Shown here: piece after piece, positions 1 to 8,837 of the stretch
Layout of the letters: every line of letters starts with the position of its first letter
How positions within the stretch are numbered: the stretch's first letter is position 1
NCBI RefSeq assembly: GCF_000003605.2
Contig: NW_003143795.1
Coordinates: 625,883-639,853, forward strand
Reading direction: 5' to 3'
DNA from: Saccoglossus kowalevskii
Lineage: Eukaryota > Hemichordata > Enteropneusta > Harrimaniidae
Length of the DNA: 13,971 bases
The notes under the pieces: model-generated
The model's database searches: none
The model's input: only the letters and a program-made list of their open reading frames with translations
What the model was told of the DNA's origin: nothing
Translations under genes and position numbers: made by a program

Positions 1-72
1 ACGACGGACGCCGACGGACAATCACTCATATGATAAGCTCCGCTCGACAAAGTCGACAGCGGAGCTAATAAA
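1..72. repeat. Left-edge dispersed repeat fragment with GC-rich hairpin
   Basis: The window opens with a short GACGGAC-type reiteration (gacggacgcc then gacggacaat). A hairpin follows: the arm agctccgct (36-44) pairs exactly with agcggagct (58-66). Inside it, cgac (45-48) pairs with gtcg (52-55) around an AAA loop, leaving a 2-nt bulge (56-57) on the right side. An AATAAA lies immediately after, at 68-73. A GACGGAC tract followed by a GCTCCGC hairpin resembles a dispersed repeat I associate with bivalve genomes. That link is from memory and is unverified. The left part of the element lies outside the window. Confidence 0.4.
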
Positions 73-1892
73 GAGGAACGCATTCAACATATACATACAT
101 TCATGACCGAGGAGGCGTGATATGATGTGGTGCATTTTGGGTAAACATGGCGCTGTGGTAAGTCTGTGGCTGTGTTCTAATTGGTGCGGTGATTAATGCA
201 CGCGCCGATGTAGAACTGTCTTTATACGATGTGAGAATAAATTACCTACATGTTTAACAACATACAAAACACACTAAAGTCGTAAAAATGAAAAACCATC
301 TCATAAAGTGGAAGTTATACAACACAAATGCAACTCGATAAATTATGTGCCGGGTGTTTCACATGACTACTACGTGTACAATCGAATCCCTCTGTACATA
401 ATACTAGTTATACACAAGTAGTTGAATTGACTGAAATTATAAAACAAAATCACACATTTTATATGACCTCATTTCACCTGTGCAGTTAGTACATGCAATT
501 AAAGTGTTGTTGGTTATCCTACTTAGACATGTCCATTAAACAATGTCTGGCCGTACAGATACGGACATGTTTTTACAAACGGAATGTTAATATCATTTCG
601 TGAAACGCTCGTCCAAATAGTCGGGATCAAAGGTTGACTGCTGCTAATTCCGATCAACATGTATGGTGTCCATATCGTTAGCAAAATTTACCTTTCATAA
701 AACTAAAACTTACGCGCACATTCTGTGAGTGGCTCCGAACGAATCCGTGTCTGCGAATCATTCTACAAACTGAATAGGCAAGCATATTTTTAGACTCTCA
801 TTCACGGTCCGTCCCTCCTGAAAAGGGGCCACTGGATTTATAAATGTGTAGGGGATGACATCAAACTCTCAAAATATGACCATATATATATATACTTTGG
901 TAGCTACAAAATGTATAAACATATTTATACCAATAAGTGTGTATACCCTGGATTCTATCAAATAAATAAATGTTTGTGTCGCATCGCATAATGCTCAAGT
1001 CCATACACTGCACACACCGACGCAAAACTACAATAGCGTGCTATACAACATTGTATAAAATAATAGAACTTCATATTTCAGGTGTTCAACTGGTGTCTGA
1101 AGAAAGTATGTTGAGAAAAATCTATACGTAAAACGGTTAAATACATATGACCGAATGTTATACCTGTCTCAGGCGGGAAGAGGAAGCCCTATTTCACCTG
1201 AAAACTAAATAATAGGCAATGTGTACACCCCCGCCCGCCCCCGGATGACCGCTACGCTGCATAGGTTTAACTATCGGCACATGAAAGATGGTTGCCTAGC
1301 CGATTGCTCCTGCAGTATTTCAAACAAATAACGTTCACAGAGGACATACATATCGAGATTACGGCAGTTAGAGTGTTCGTTAAGACTGGAACTTGAATGT
1401 AGAGTATATTGTGAGCGATACCAGGCTGTATCATGTTTTGTGAATCATATACAGAACCATGCTCGTAATTTCCTTCATTTAGGGTAGATAATCCCGAATT
1501 CAAGAAATTCACGTATTGTACTTGCTACATGGAAATGTAAACCCGTTTAAGGTTGCCCTGTTGTCACGCATGAGGTGAGACTTCACTCAATACAGAGATC
1601 TGTCACCTTGTTCACTCTCTCCAGGATGCCTGCTTCCGTGTAAGTATTTTGCCGCGTTCTAATTGCCGAACACATGGCACTTAGATGTACCATGATTGGG
1701 TAAAGCTCGGCGAAAAACACTGAACAGATTAGTAATTCGTATACGAGTGTTGAGCGGAAATTTACATCATCACGATTTTTGGCGCCAATATTATTTCCAG
1801 ACAAATTGGCGCTGTCCGTTGGAAACGCCAAATCTCATTAAAGAACGAAAATGCATTTCAGTCTGGTATACTTGAATCAAATGTATTTTTAG
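73..1892. other. Long AT-rich stretch without a supported gene
   Basis: I see no convincing gene here. Details worth recording: an ATG at 122 opens 12 codons that run into a good donor (GTG|GTAAGT, GT at 158), which could be a tiny first exon, but nothing else supports it. An AT dinucleotide run occupies 882-894. A C-rich tract at 1226-1242 (cacccccgcccgccccc) stands out from the AT-rich surroundings. Open frames on the minus strand at 1267-1512 and 1583-1831 have no splice or start context and look like chance. Confidence 0.5.
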
Positions 1893-2139
1893 CATATCGT
1901 ATATACTACGCGAGTTCTGCAAAAAATGCCAGGATGCTTACTTTGTGTATGCGACGAAGGGGAACTTGAAAAAAACCCTTGAAGAAATATCCATTTCCAT
2001 GCAACATGATATCGATTATCAGAAACCCACAGCTGTCGACAATAATGATATTTGTTTCTTCGATGCTATCAATATTGCATGGACTTTTAAATACTGGGAA
2101 ATTCGTGACAAAATAATGCCAGTGGGAGATAAAACGTAA
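1893..2139 (+). CDS. Putative terminal coding exon, unknown product
   Basis: A plausible acceptor (tgtatttttag, AG at 1891-1892) leads into a frame open from 1894 to a TAA at 2137-2139, about 81 codons, with an open frame extending back to 1876. An AATAAA at 2138-2143 overlaps the stop and further ATTAAA hexamers follow at 2187 and 2192. The codons have a strong purine-first, pyrimidine-last pattern, and the antisense frame in the same triplet register is also open; both are typical of genuine coding DNA. The protein is hydrophilic with aromatic patches: it begins ISYILREFCKKCQDAYF, has DNNDICFFDA near the middle and ends IMPVGDKT. I do not recognise it. The order of hydrophobic, Cys and Lys-rich segments loosely recalls the C-terminal (p10) part of caspases, but this is too weak to name. 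No upstream exon was found. It could be a decayed copy. Confidence 0.4.
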
Positions 2140-2763
2140 TAAAAACACCTTGTCAAATGTCATGTATTTTATTATTTTATTATTTTATTAAATTAAAGAT
2201 ATAGGCTTGATTCACGGGCGCTTGTTCAACAAGATAGTGCCTACAAGATGGTAAAGATAACGGCGGTCGCCTGAAAGACGGTATAGTATTTAACAGTGTG
2301 TATTTACAAGCATACCCGATAGTCAGTATCTGATACGAATAAACCGCCTCCTTTAAAGGCGAAGCCGTCTAACAGCCTCAGCGTACATACTCACTAATAC
2401 GAACGAGTCTATTCACGGTGTAACAGTTATCGAAAAAGCAAGTGTGTGAATTAGTGAGAAATTCATCCATCTTTTCCGATTAATAATATGTCACATACAA
2501 TAGATGCAGGATGATAATTTCAAGAAGACACCATGCGATTGACTGCAATGTGTCACTGAAATGACCCGTACAATACACACGCGTATTTCTTTATGAGTGA
2601 AACAAGGAATGAACACGGTTATAATGTGATGGGCCTGTCAAAACTCGTACACAACTCGTTTAAAAGGCAATTTGATTTTGGTACTAGATTACACGGAATT
2701 GTCTTAGTATGTCATTTACCGACCTGGCTCAGTGTGACAAAGAGGGATTTCTGCTCACACGAG
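2140..2763. other. AT-rich interval with TTTTATTA repeat
   Basis: An imperfect (TTTTATTA)n tract occupies about 2164-2190, directly downstream of the putative terminal exon, and could be part of its 3' UTR or a retroelement-type tail. The rest (2200-2763) contains a 70-codon ATG frame at 2593-2805 with no splice or poly(A) context, about what chance predicts. No RNA gene or mobile-element end was recognised. Confidence 0.4.
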
Positions 2764-3055
2764 TGCGATTTGGCAAGCTGGGTTCGGAAACGTGCATGTC
2801 GTTGAGCTTAGTCAATGGTTTAGGTGTTCGTTGTTTTCCTGCAGCGAGAACTTAAAGAGTATTATGATCAGGTTCATTCATACGCCCACCCCTGACTGTG
2901 TTTTCACCGTATTGTCAACCATTCAGACTGTCCACTATCAATGTAAAACAAATATGCACGCTGCGCTACAATTGCCGAACAACGAAACCCCGATCTTGAA
3001 TGAAAACATTATTGAACAAGAATTGTTCTTTGAAAAAAAGACAAGAAAAAGGTAG
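2764..3055 (+). CDS. Possible terminal coding exon, unknown product
   Basis: The frame is open from 2738 to a TAG at 3053-3055. A moderate acceptor (tttctgctcacacgag, AG at 2762-2763) would start the exon at 2764, giving about 96 codons. The predicted peptide includes NVHVVELSQWFRCSLF near its start and MHAALQLPNNETPILNENI in its second half, and ends in a Lys/Arg-rich tail (KKTRKR). Codon choice is gene-like, but the length alone is within chance expectation. The nearest strong poly(A) signals are AATAAA at 3469 and 3482, implying a 3' UTR of about 420 nt. I do not recognise the product. No upstream exon with matching phase was identified, so this is a weak call. Confidence 0.2.
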
Positions 3056-4199
3056 TTAATTGACTATTGAGGCATTTTCGATGTTTGTCAAAAGCGATGA
3101 GGAACTGAAATAACATATATGTCACGTTCGAGGTCATATTACAGTAACACGTGACACGCAAGATAAAAATCGACACCGATTAAATATAACAATTGTGACT
3201 CTGATCCCACTCAACAATGACAATACTAGTACTCAGAATTTAATCAAATTTCTCTATGAGCAAAACTAGGGAAGTATTTAACAAATAACCTGACTATGTT
3301 TGCTTGCTGTTAATTCAACATATGGTGACCATTTTGTTCAGTTTAGAATTATTGAATGTATGTGCATTGATGCACAAAATGAACAAATATATACTGTGGG
3401 TAACAGGGTACTTGTTGTTGTTGTTGTTGTATTTTTAAATTGTAGTTTCAAAAATAGGTGTAGCATGAAATAAAGCTATGAAATAAATTTGTGAATAATA
3501 TTTGACCACTTTTTTATTGTTGTGTAACACGCGATTGAAGATTTCCATTGTTGGGACTATTAGCTATTAACAATGGTTAAGACATTATTTTGCCAGGCGA
3601 TTTTATTATGAGAACGCTTTTATCGTAAAACTTGTTGTCTTCCGCTCGTAATCGTTTGTGTTTGGCAATCATCCAATCCCCCCTCCACCCCACGAGAAGC
3701 ATTTTACACCCTGAATACCTTACGACGACGCGTTGTGTGTGTGTGACATGACTCGCTTTGGTAACCACATCTGAGTCTCCTCAATCGTCACGACGACGTC
3801 TTCTTATTCCGATTGATAGTTGCTTGTCTTACTATCAAAACATGTGGATAAGACTTACATATGATGTAATCTGACAGAGAGTAATTAAAATAGCGAGTAG
3901 GAATCTACACGCAGGGACCGTGCCGTTGCGGTCAATCCTGTCGATCAAACAAGACGTCTGGCAACTGTTTTTTTGTATTACACGCTTGTTTTTACTATGA
4001 CACAAACCTGTCATGTTTTGATGTGTCCAGCGAATCCACGTGTGCGTATTGTGACCACACCTAGACACTATATTACTAGACACTTTTTTTTTATCCTAGA
4101 TTGTCAATTTCTCGATAAGGAAAGAGGGAAGCTGTTTCAAGAAATAGGAATTAAAAATAAACAAAAAAAACAGACAATTTCATTAAAATAATGACATTC
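3056..4199. other. Non-coding interval with microsatellites and palindrome
   Basis: A perfect palindrome lies at 3361-3376 (TGTGCAT, 2-nt loop, ATGCACA). A (TTG)6 microsatellite is at 3412-3430, two AATAAA signals are at 3469-3474 and 3482-3487, and a (TG)n run is at 3734-3745. One CACGTG E-box is at 3148-3153 and another at 4037-4042. The (TTG)n followed by an A/T-rich stretch with paired AATAAA could be the 3' end of a plus-strand transcript. No coding exon could be supported. Confidence 0.4.
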
Positions 4200-4446
4200 T
4201 TCATACCCCTGGCAAAGTTTCTAAATAAGGCAAAACAGAAATCAGGTACTAGTATATGATAGCTATCACCTCTACATTGGGAGAATCCTGTAACTATCAT
4301 AAATTTGTTTTTTCTATTAAGCTTTTAACATCTTTTAGCTTTAATTTTATCTTATAGTTTAGCTACTGTATCTTTTTATGATTTGTATTTTATTTAGCAT
4401 ACTGCAAACTCTGATGACATAGTAGTGTAATAAAATTATTATTATT
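4200..4446 (+). mobile_element. Probable 3' tail of a non-LTR retroelement, heavily truncated
   Basis: A T-rich stretch on the plus strand ends with tgatgacatagtagtgtaat, then an AATAAA (4429-4434) fused to four ATT units (4435-4446). Ending in AATAAA plus a short simple repeat is the usual form of LINE or LINE-mobilised SINE 3' termini. There is no reverse transcriptase coding sequence upstream, so only the 3' UTR would remain. I could not define a 5' junction or target-site duplication. An ordinary gene 3' UTR next to a microsatellite would look similar. Confidence 0.3.
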
Positions 4447-4712
4447 ATATATCGGACTCTCGCCCTCATGTTCTGTCTGGTTTGTACATCTCACAACGCA
4501 TCTCCAAATGTTTGCGACAGTATGAAACAAATATGATTGATATACACCCGTATATGTCTTCACTCCGTTCGTTATTTCGAAAACAATCTTAGCAACTTAG
4601 GAGTTATATTAATAAATCTTTTGTTACGTTAATATGCAACCGTTATGTTTCAATTCGCCCTGGCATACGGTGTACATCAACTGCCAAATCGAATTGATGT
4701 AATGAACTTGCG

Positions 4713-4816
4713 ATGGCCTCGTCAATTACCGCTTGTTTCCTCGCCTTGCCGGGTAGCCAACCGTTCACCGCCGCCGTTGAGTTCAGTTCGCGAATAAAAC
4801 AAAGGTCAAACTCCAG
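4713..4816 (+). CDS. Candidate exon 1 of a small two-exon gene, unknown product
   Basis: The ATG at 4713 has a good Kozak context (G at -3, G at +4) and opens 34 codons plus 2 nt before a donor CAG|GTGGGC (GT at 4817). The peptide starts MASSITACFLALPGS, a mildly hydrophobic start that could be a weak signal peptide. The patch 4715-4830 is clearly richer in G+C than its flanks. Joined to 4985-5102 the phase is preserved (AG|T makes Ser), giving a 73-codon protein. Caution: the minus strand of the same patch is also open from about 4834 to a TAA at 4645-4643, with peptide text such as NGWLPGKARKQAVIDEAIAS that looks at least as protein-like. Only one strand, or neither, is likely to be real. 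Confidence 0.25.
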
Positions 4817-4984
4817 GTGGGCGTGCCCTTAAAGTTCGGGAGATCGTTGATTCTCAACGATATCCCAGGCAATCTAATAAGAATGATGACAATAAAACAG
4901 AGGATCTGACGTGGCGTGCAATATTTCATCTGAACAAGCAGTGTCGGTGCCTAACAACGAATTTATTTTATTTGTCCTATGCAG

Positions 4985-5102
4985 TCCGGCTCGGGGGACT
5001 GACATATGCGTGCAAAACAAGCTAATAATGACACGACTTGAAGTGGTCGACTGTGCAAACCACGGGACCGTCGATAGAAGCACTGCAGCAGTCTTCAATT
5101 AA
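4985..5102 (+). CDS. Candidate exon 2 (terminal) of the small two-exon gene
   Basis: The 3' splice site is close to textbook: a branch-point-like CTAAC at 4951-4955 (A at 4954, 30 nt before the AG), a T-rich tract, and ATGCAG ending at 4984. In the phase left by exon 1 the frame runs 39 codons, including GTDICVQNKLIMTRLEVVDC, to a TAA at 5100-5102. An AATAAA follows at 5145-5150, a normal distance for polyadenylation. The 168-nt intron contains a perfect hairpin at 4843-4861 (atcgttga, ttc, tcaacgat). The product is not recognised. The exon could equally be untranslated or part of a different transcript. Confidence 0.27.
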
Positions 5103-5144
5103 AGACCCGCGAACTGTCACATATTCTATCTCGGCTTGATAAAA

Positions 5145-5150
5145 AATAAA
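5145..5150 (+). promoter_or_regulatory. Poly(A) signal AATAAA
   Basis: A canonical hexamer 43 nt after the candidate stop codon at 5102. It supports, but does not prove, transcript ends here. Confidence 0.3.
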
Positions 5151-6402
5151 GGAAACAAACGAAATTGTTTGTATTGTGAGTGCCCATCACACAGGGATCT
5201 TACTGGTAACCGCGTACAGCCCCCTAAGGCTAAGGGCCTCGGTCTCCTACATACCCAAACAATCGCTATGCAAATTGTAACATCGTATTAACACAATGCA
5301 GTAGAGAATTGACTCACACCGTCAAACAAGTAATCACCCCAACCGAGGTCATTTATTTTTACCGTATTCAAACTTCAGAAAGATTTCCATATCTTATCAA
5401 ATCCTCTGTGAACCTATCGCGACTACACGCCACTAAAAATTCCGATTCCATACCATAACCGCTCGGTCGTCATCCATTTCATTGGATTTACTGAGTTAAT
5501 GTAACCTTTTCAGCAAAGCTAGCGGATTCTCCGCCGCAAACATACAAGTTAAGCAAAATGAAATTGGGGTTAGAATCTAAAGTGCTCACTGCTTTCACCT
5601 TCCCGGGGTTGCATTTGTAGTCCATTATAGAAAGCTCACATGGCTACTTCAATAAAAAAGGGAAGTCTCGTCTGTTGGTGGGCGTACAATGCCTAGTATG
5701 ATACCGCAATACTAGTAATTCTGACATACACTGTTACACACAAACACGTTCTACGCCGCAAGGTGAGAAAGATACTACTCAGATACGAGGTCTTCGAGTA
5801 ACACGTATGGGCCGTGTTGGGTTTTACGCTGGCGTCGATGTACGTTGTACACAGTAATTACGAGTGGTTGAAACGTACATACATTGAATGTGTTTATCTA
5901 TACAACAACTTCGTAGCAGATAACCATTGATTATTCTCGGCAACTGCAATCTTTTGCCAGTGTGTCTATGATAAAGGCAGCCATATTTTAGCAGAACGTG
6001 ACCTCGTCGAGGATTGTCGATGTGTTCCATGTTTTCACACAATTACATTGTTTCGAACTATATCTTGCTTGTGATAGTGGGATTTTAAAATGCGTATCTT
6101 CTATAAAAGCTCGTACATACTGTAAAAATAATCCCTATCTAACTATTTTAATTGATACCACTAATTAATTGGTCCCATTAAACTGGTCACATTAAAAAGA
6201 ACCGGGTCACATCATGAAACAGCACCAACTGAATGACTGATTTATTAAGTTCGATACGATCAAGGTTGGTCATATATGAGAGCTAGCCACATAACACGGT
6301 ATATAAGTTAAGTGGGTCGGATCTGTCAATTGAATGACACGTACGCGTCAAGGACTGCCAAATCACAAACAGCTGTGGAGTCAGAAATACAGGTAAACCT
6401 AC
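5151..6402. other. No supported gene; probably intron of the minus-strand gene
   Basis: This stretch lies downstream (minus direction) of the donor at 6402 and is probably intronic. I searched the minus strand for the next exon and found no frame with both good splice sites. A 72-codon minus frame at 5824-6042 has no gene-like codon pattern or splice context. The text is unique and AT-rich, with no repeat or RNA gene that I recognise. Confidence 0.4.
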
Positions 6403-6616
6403 CTTGACGATCTGTTTCGTAAATTCCTCACTGGACGGCCAGACTCGGTTTGGGCATCCGTGGTGTTGGCTGACCGCTCATCGCCGGTACCCACCTCCGA
6501 GTCGCTGCCACTACTGTCGTTGTAACTTGCCAGGTCATCATAGTCGCTGTCTCCCAGCATCATCATGTTTTACGCGTTCTTGTAAAAAACACCGTTGTTA
6601 CTTCATTCGTATACGG
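6403..6616 (-). CDS. First coding exon (5' UTR plus acidic N-terminus), unknown nuclear-type protein
   Basis: This is the best gene signal in the window. On the minus strand a strong acceptor (tttttctctcgttgcag, AG at 6618-6617) opens a 214-nt exon that ends at a strong donor AAG|GTAGGT (GT at 6402-6401). An in-frame TAA (6572-6570) precedes three consecutive ATG codons (6566-6558) with A at -3, so translation starts here and 6616-6567 is 5' UTR. The 164 coding nt give 54 codons plus 2 nt. The peptide has 11 Asp/Glu in its first 41 residues (MLGDSDYDDL, SGSDSEVGTGDE) and then a basic stretch RPVRNLRNRSS. Acidic Ser/Asp tracts with CK2-like sites are common at the N-termini of nuclear and chromatin proteins, but the family cannot be named. 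G+C is well above the window average. The remaining exons lie below 6400 and were not found. Confidence 0.5.
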
Positions 6617-7060
6617 CTGCAACGAGAGAAAAACGTGTGGATACGATAAATACACGGTGACTGAAAGCTATAACTGTGCCGTGTACGAGTTGCAAACAAA
6701 AAACATGAAGTTCTCGGACAAACAGTAGCACTGTGGCGGGTACGCGATGCGAGAGCAAACACTGAACACACGCTGAACAAACACTGCTCAATATACCGGG
6801 TTGGAATTTCAGGAAAGCTGCGTTTGCAAAACAAAATAATAGAGAAGAGAGATATTTGCCTAAAATGACATGGATGGCACGGGTGAACGAACATATCTGA
6901 ATGCATAAACGCTGGTCCACGAACTCCACAGTAAAATCTCCTTATGTGTATATGTGTGGTTGCGCTCGTACAAAAGGCGGCTAACTTGCTAAGCTCCCAC
7001 CGAGGTAATCCGGCCTCCTAGCGAAAACTATTACCGCAAATAAGAATAAACGTAAACAAC
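6617..7060 (-). other. Probable 5' intron or leader of the minus-strand gene
   Basis: The stretch lies between the promoter-like cluster and the acceptor at 6617. Overlapping minus frames at 6598-6906 and 6603-6929 are Cys/Phe/Arg-rich and run through the splice acceptor, so I do not treat them as genes. An ATG frame at 7220-6981 (79 codons, starting MPIASLVATM) could be an upstream ORF if transcription starts above 7220. Donor candidates (CCG|GTATAT, GCG|GTAATA) are weak, so exon 1 is not defined. Confidence 0.3.
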
Positions 7061-7070
7061 GTGTTGAACC

Positions 7071-7180
7071 ATTGGCCGAGTGAGACGCATGCGTAAACCG
7101 CGGTGTCATGAATGGTAGCAGAATGAGTTCGCCTTGTACGAGGGTGTACGTTTCCGAACTGGTGGCGTTGCCATAGTAAT
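7071..7180 (-). promoter_or_regulatory. Promoter-like cluster: CCAAT, NRF1-like palindrome, RFX X-box
   Basis: Three recognisable core-promoter motifs fall within 110 bp, upstream of the minus-strand coding exon. These are CCAAT on the minus strand (ATTGG at 7071-7075), a perfect 10-bp palindrome ACGCATGCGT at 7085-7094 resembling NRF1 sites, and GTTGCC-AT-AGTAAT at 7167-7180, which matches the RFX X-box GTNRCC-N-RGYAAC at 11 of 12 positions. A GCCATTGTC stretch next to it resembles YY1. The surroundings (6980-7210) are relatively CpG-rich. If functional, it would drive the gene whose coding exon is 6616-6403, with a start site near 6950-7040. Confidence 0.3.
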
Positions 7181-7185
7181 GGAAT

Positions 7186-8184
7186 GACGCCATTGTCGCC
7201 ACGAGTGATGCAATAGGCATAAGTATAGGTCGTTTTTATTGGAAAAAATGTGTTCGACTTGATAGTTGATTATCATGCAAATTGAACGTAGTATAAATAA
7301 ACTAATAATAAGTGAAATACTGGGTAGTTATATTGTTAATATCGTTTCTTTTGTTTATTTAATTTGTTTTAACAACCTTTAGTTGTATTATGCGTGTTTG
7401 CACCTGCCATGTATAAATCGTGTTTATCACGTGACATTTCAGCAAATATTTACGAGTACACACAAGTCAGTCGGTTTACATGCGCATATCACTTCTCAGG
7501 AACAAGTAATAGTAAAATACAAAATATAGTATAGTATAGTAGTATAGTATATTTTATTTGACTCAAATTAATGAATTGAAAATACATTAACCAAGGTCAA
7601 TAATCGTACACAAAAACACGAAATACAGATATAAAAAATATAACTTGTTAAAACGGATAACACTAACAACTATAAGGTATTACATCGTAAAATTATGTTG
7701 ATAAACTTTCCTAGACTATTGGCAATGAAACTGTCTTTTATATATGTAATAGTTGTGAGTACCTTACAGTTAAGTGTGTCTGCCGCGGCGCCTGTGTGTG
7801 TTTGACGGTGAGGGGGGGGCACCTCTTGCTGGAAGCGTATCTCTGTCGTACGTCAGGGTTTATCATTGGGCGATAAACTAAAGGTTTTTTTGGGGGGGGG
7901 ATATTGTCAAAAGCAAAAGCCGGAGAATATGCGAACACAAATTGTCGTGATACATATATAAATACAATATTAGCAGGAAACCAATTTCCAATAATGTCCG
8001 TGTAACGGTATACGGTGTTTTACGATGTTCTACGCAATCCAGTAACTCGCTTTTCAGCACGTTAAAACCCAATGACCTTAAAACAAGGAGTGAGAGTAAA
8101 GCACAGATCGTAAAAATGTAAAGCATGTGTCGGCAATTTGAAAAGCACTCTATGCTCCACTATCAAACTCCGGCCTGTAAGATT
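7186..8184. other. AT-rich interval with homopolymer and simple-repeat tracts
   Basis: It contains a CACGTG E-box (7428-7433), the TATAG repeat listed separately, and a G run inside gaggggggggc near 7811-7818. It also has an unusual T7-G9 junction at 7885-7900. Minus-strand frames at 7738-7938 and 7878-8126 run straight through these tracts and are not credible genes. Confidence 0.4.
7525..7558 (-). mobile_element. Possible retroelement 3' tail on minus strand: AATAAA plus (CTATA)n
   Basis: Read on the minus strand, AT-rich 3' UTR-like sequence from about 7700 ends with AATAAA (7558-7553). It is followed directly by a pentamer array (TATAG units on plus, 7525-7550). Poly(A) signal plus short tandem tail is typical of LINE or SINE ends. 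No coding region or target-site duplication is visible, so a gene 3' end beside a microsatellite remains possible. Confidence 0.22.
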
Positions 8185-8457
8185 TCAACATTTATTAACC
8201 CGTGTAAGCAGTTCCACCGCTCTCTGAATGATTCTGGCTGTTTCCCATGTCTCTTGTCTCTCGTGATAAGTCATAATGACAGGTTGGAAGGACTCGCGTG
8301 CCATGTTTTATCGACTGAGGGGCATTTGTCGTGCTGCCAAACGGTTAGGATACGTGATGATTCGGGCTGCGGACACGGTGATCGTGACCTTGACTGCTCT
8401 TGTAACGCGGTCAGCAAACTCATGTTGCTTTTCAACGTTGACACGAATGTGAAATAC
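8185..8457 (-). pseudogene. Interrupted reading frame, unknown family
   Basis: In one minus frame, 49 codons (8457-8311) with strongly gene-like codon choice (gtc aac gtt gaa..., peptide NVEKQHEFADRVTRAVKVTI) run into a TAA at 8310-8308. The same frame continues after AAC with an ATG at 8304: 39 codons starting MARESFQPVIMTYHERQETW to a TGA at 8187-8185. Together this looks like one coding segment broken by a single stop. Alternatively, an acceptor-like ccctcag just before the stop could make the second part a separate exon whose ATG follows a short leader. A second minus frame is also open here (peptide part SRSRSPCPQPESS), and the 114-codon plus frame at 8125-8469 is antisense to it. I do not recognise the family. 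Confidence 0.2.
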
Positions 8458-8562
8458 TCAAGCCATTAGCTGATGCACAATTAGACGCACAGCCTTGAAC
8501 CAAGATTCTATTTTTGGGGTGTCAATTGTCAGTACAGTTTTCTAACTTATATAAGTGAATGT

Positions 8563-8576
8563 GCGCCCTCTAGAGG
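8563..8576 (-). promoter_or_regulatory. CTCF-like site 1
   Basis: On the minus strand CCTCTAGAGGGCGC matches the CTCF core CCASNAGRKGGCRS at nearly every informative position, including the invariant AG-AGGGCGC block. CTCF is conserved across bilaterians. Occupancy cannot be judged from sequence. Confidence 0.4.
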
Positions 8577-8837
8577 CAGTAATTAAATTGACTTTGAATT
8601 GGAAAGTACCTGGCATCTATATAAAAATTTACTGGAAGTAAAATGCTTATCATTTGAAACACTGTCATCTGGCAATATTCACACACAAATCTGGAAACAG
8701 TATTGAAAATAACTTCAGACAGCCCGGAAATATACCTTTCTGGTCACCCCACTTATTCTCGTACATCGATCCAACAACTGTCACAGCGACGTCTTTGAAT
8801 AGAATAACGATTTTGTCGATCAGTATCCTGGTATTAA

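Noticed and set aside
1906-2163. Minus frame of 85 codons
   Set aside because: It is open because it is in the same triplet register as the plus-strand exon 1893-2139; the plus strand has the acceptor and poly(A) signals.
2593-2805. 70-codon ATG frame on plus
   Set aside because: Weak Kozak context, no splice or poly(A) support, and overlap with the alternative frame ending at 3055. Length is within chance.
6404-6649. Plus frame rich in Cys, Pro, His and Arg
   Set aside because: It is the antisense shadow of the minus-strand exon 6616-6403, which has splice sites and a start codon.
6598-6929. Two overlapping minus frames of 102 and 108 codons
   Set aside because: They run through the strong splice acceptor at 6617, lack gene-like codon choice and contradict each other.
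7892-7900. G run as a possible G-quadruplex
   Set aside because: A single G9 run and one more 70 bp away do not provide four spaced G tracts in a compact window.
8125-8469. Longest plus-strand frame (114 codons)
   Set aside because: It is antisense to a minus frame with better codon pattern, and about two frames of 100 codons or more are expected by chance here.
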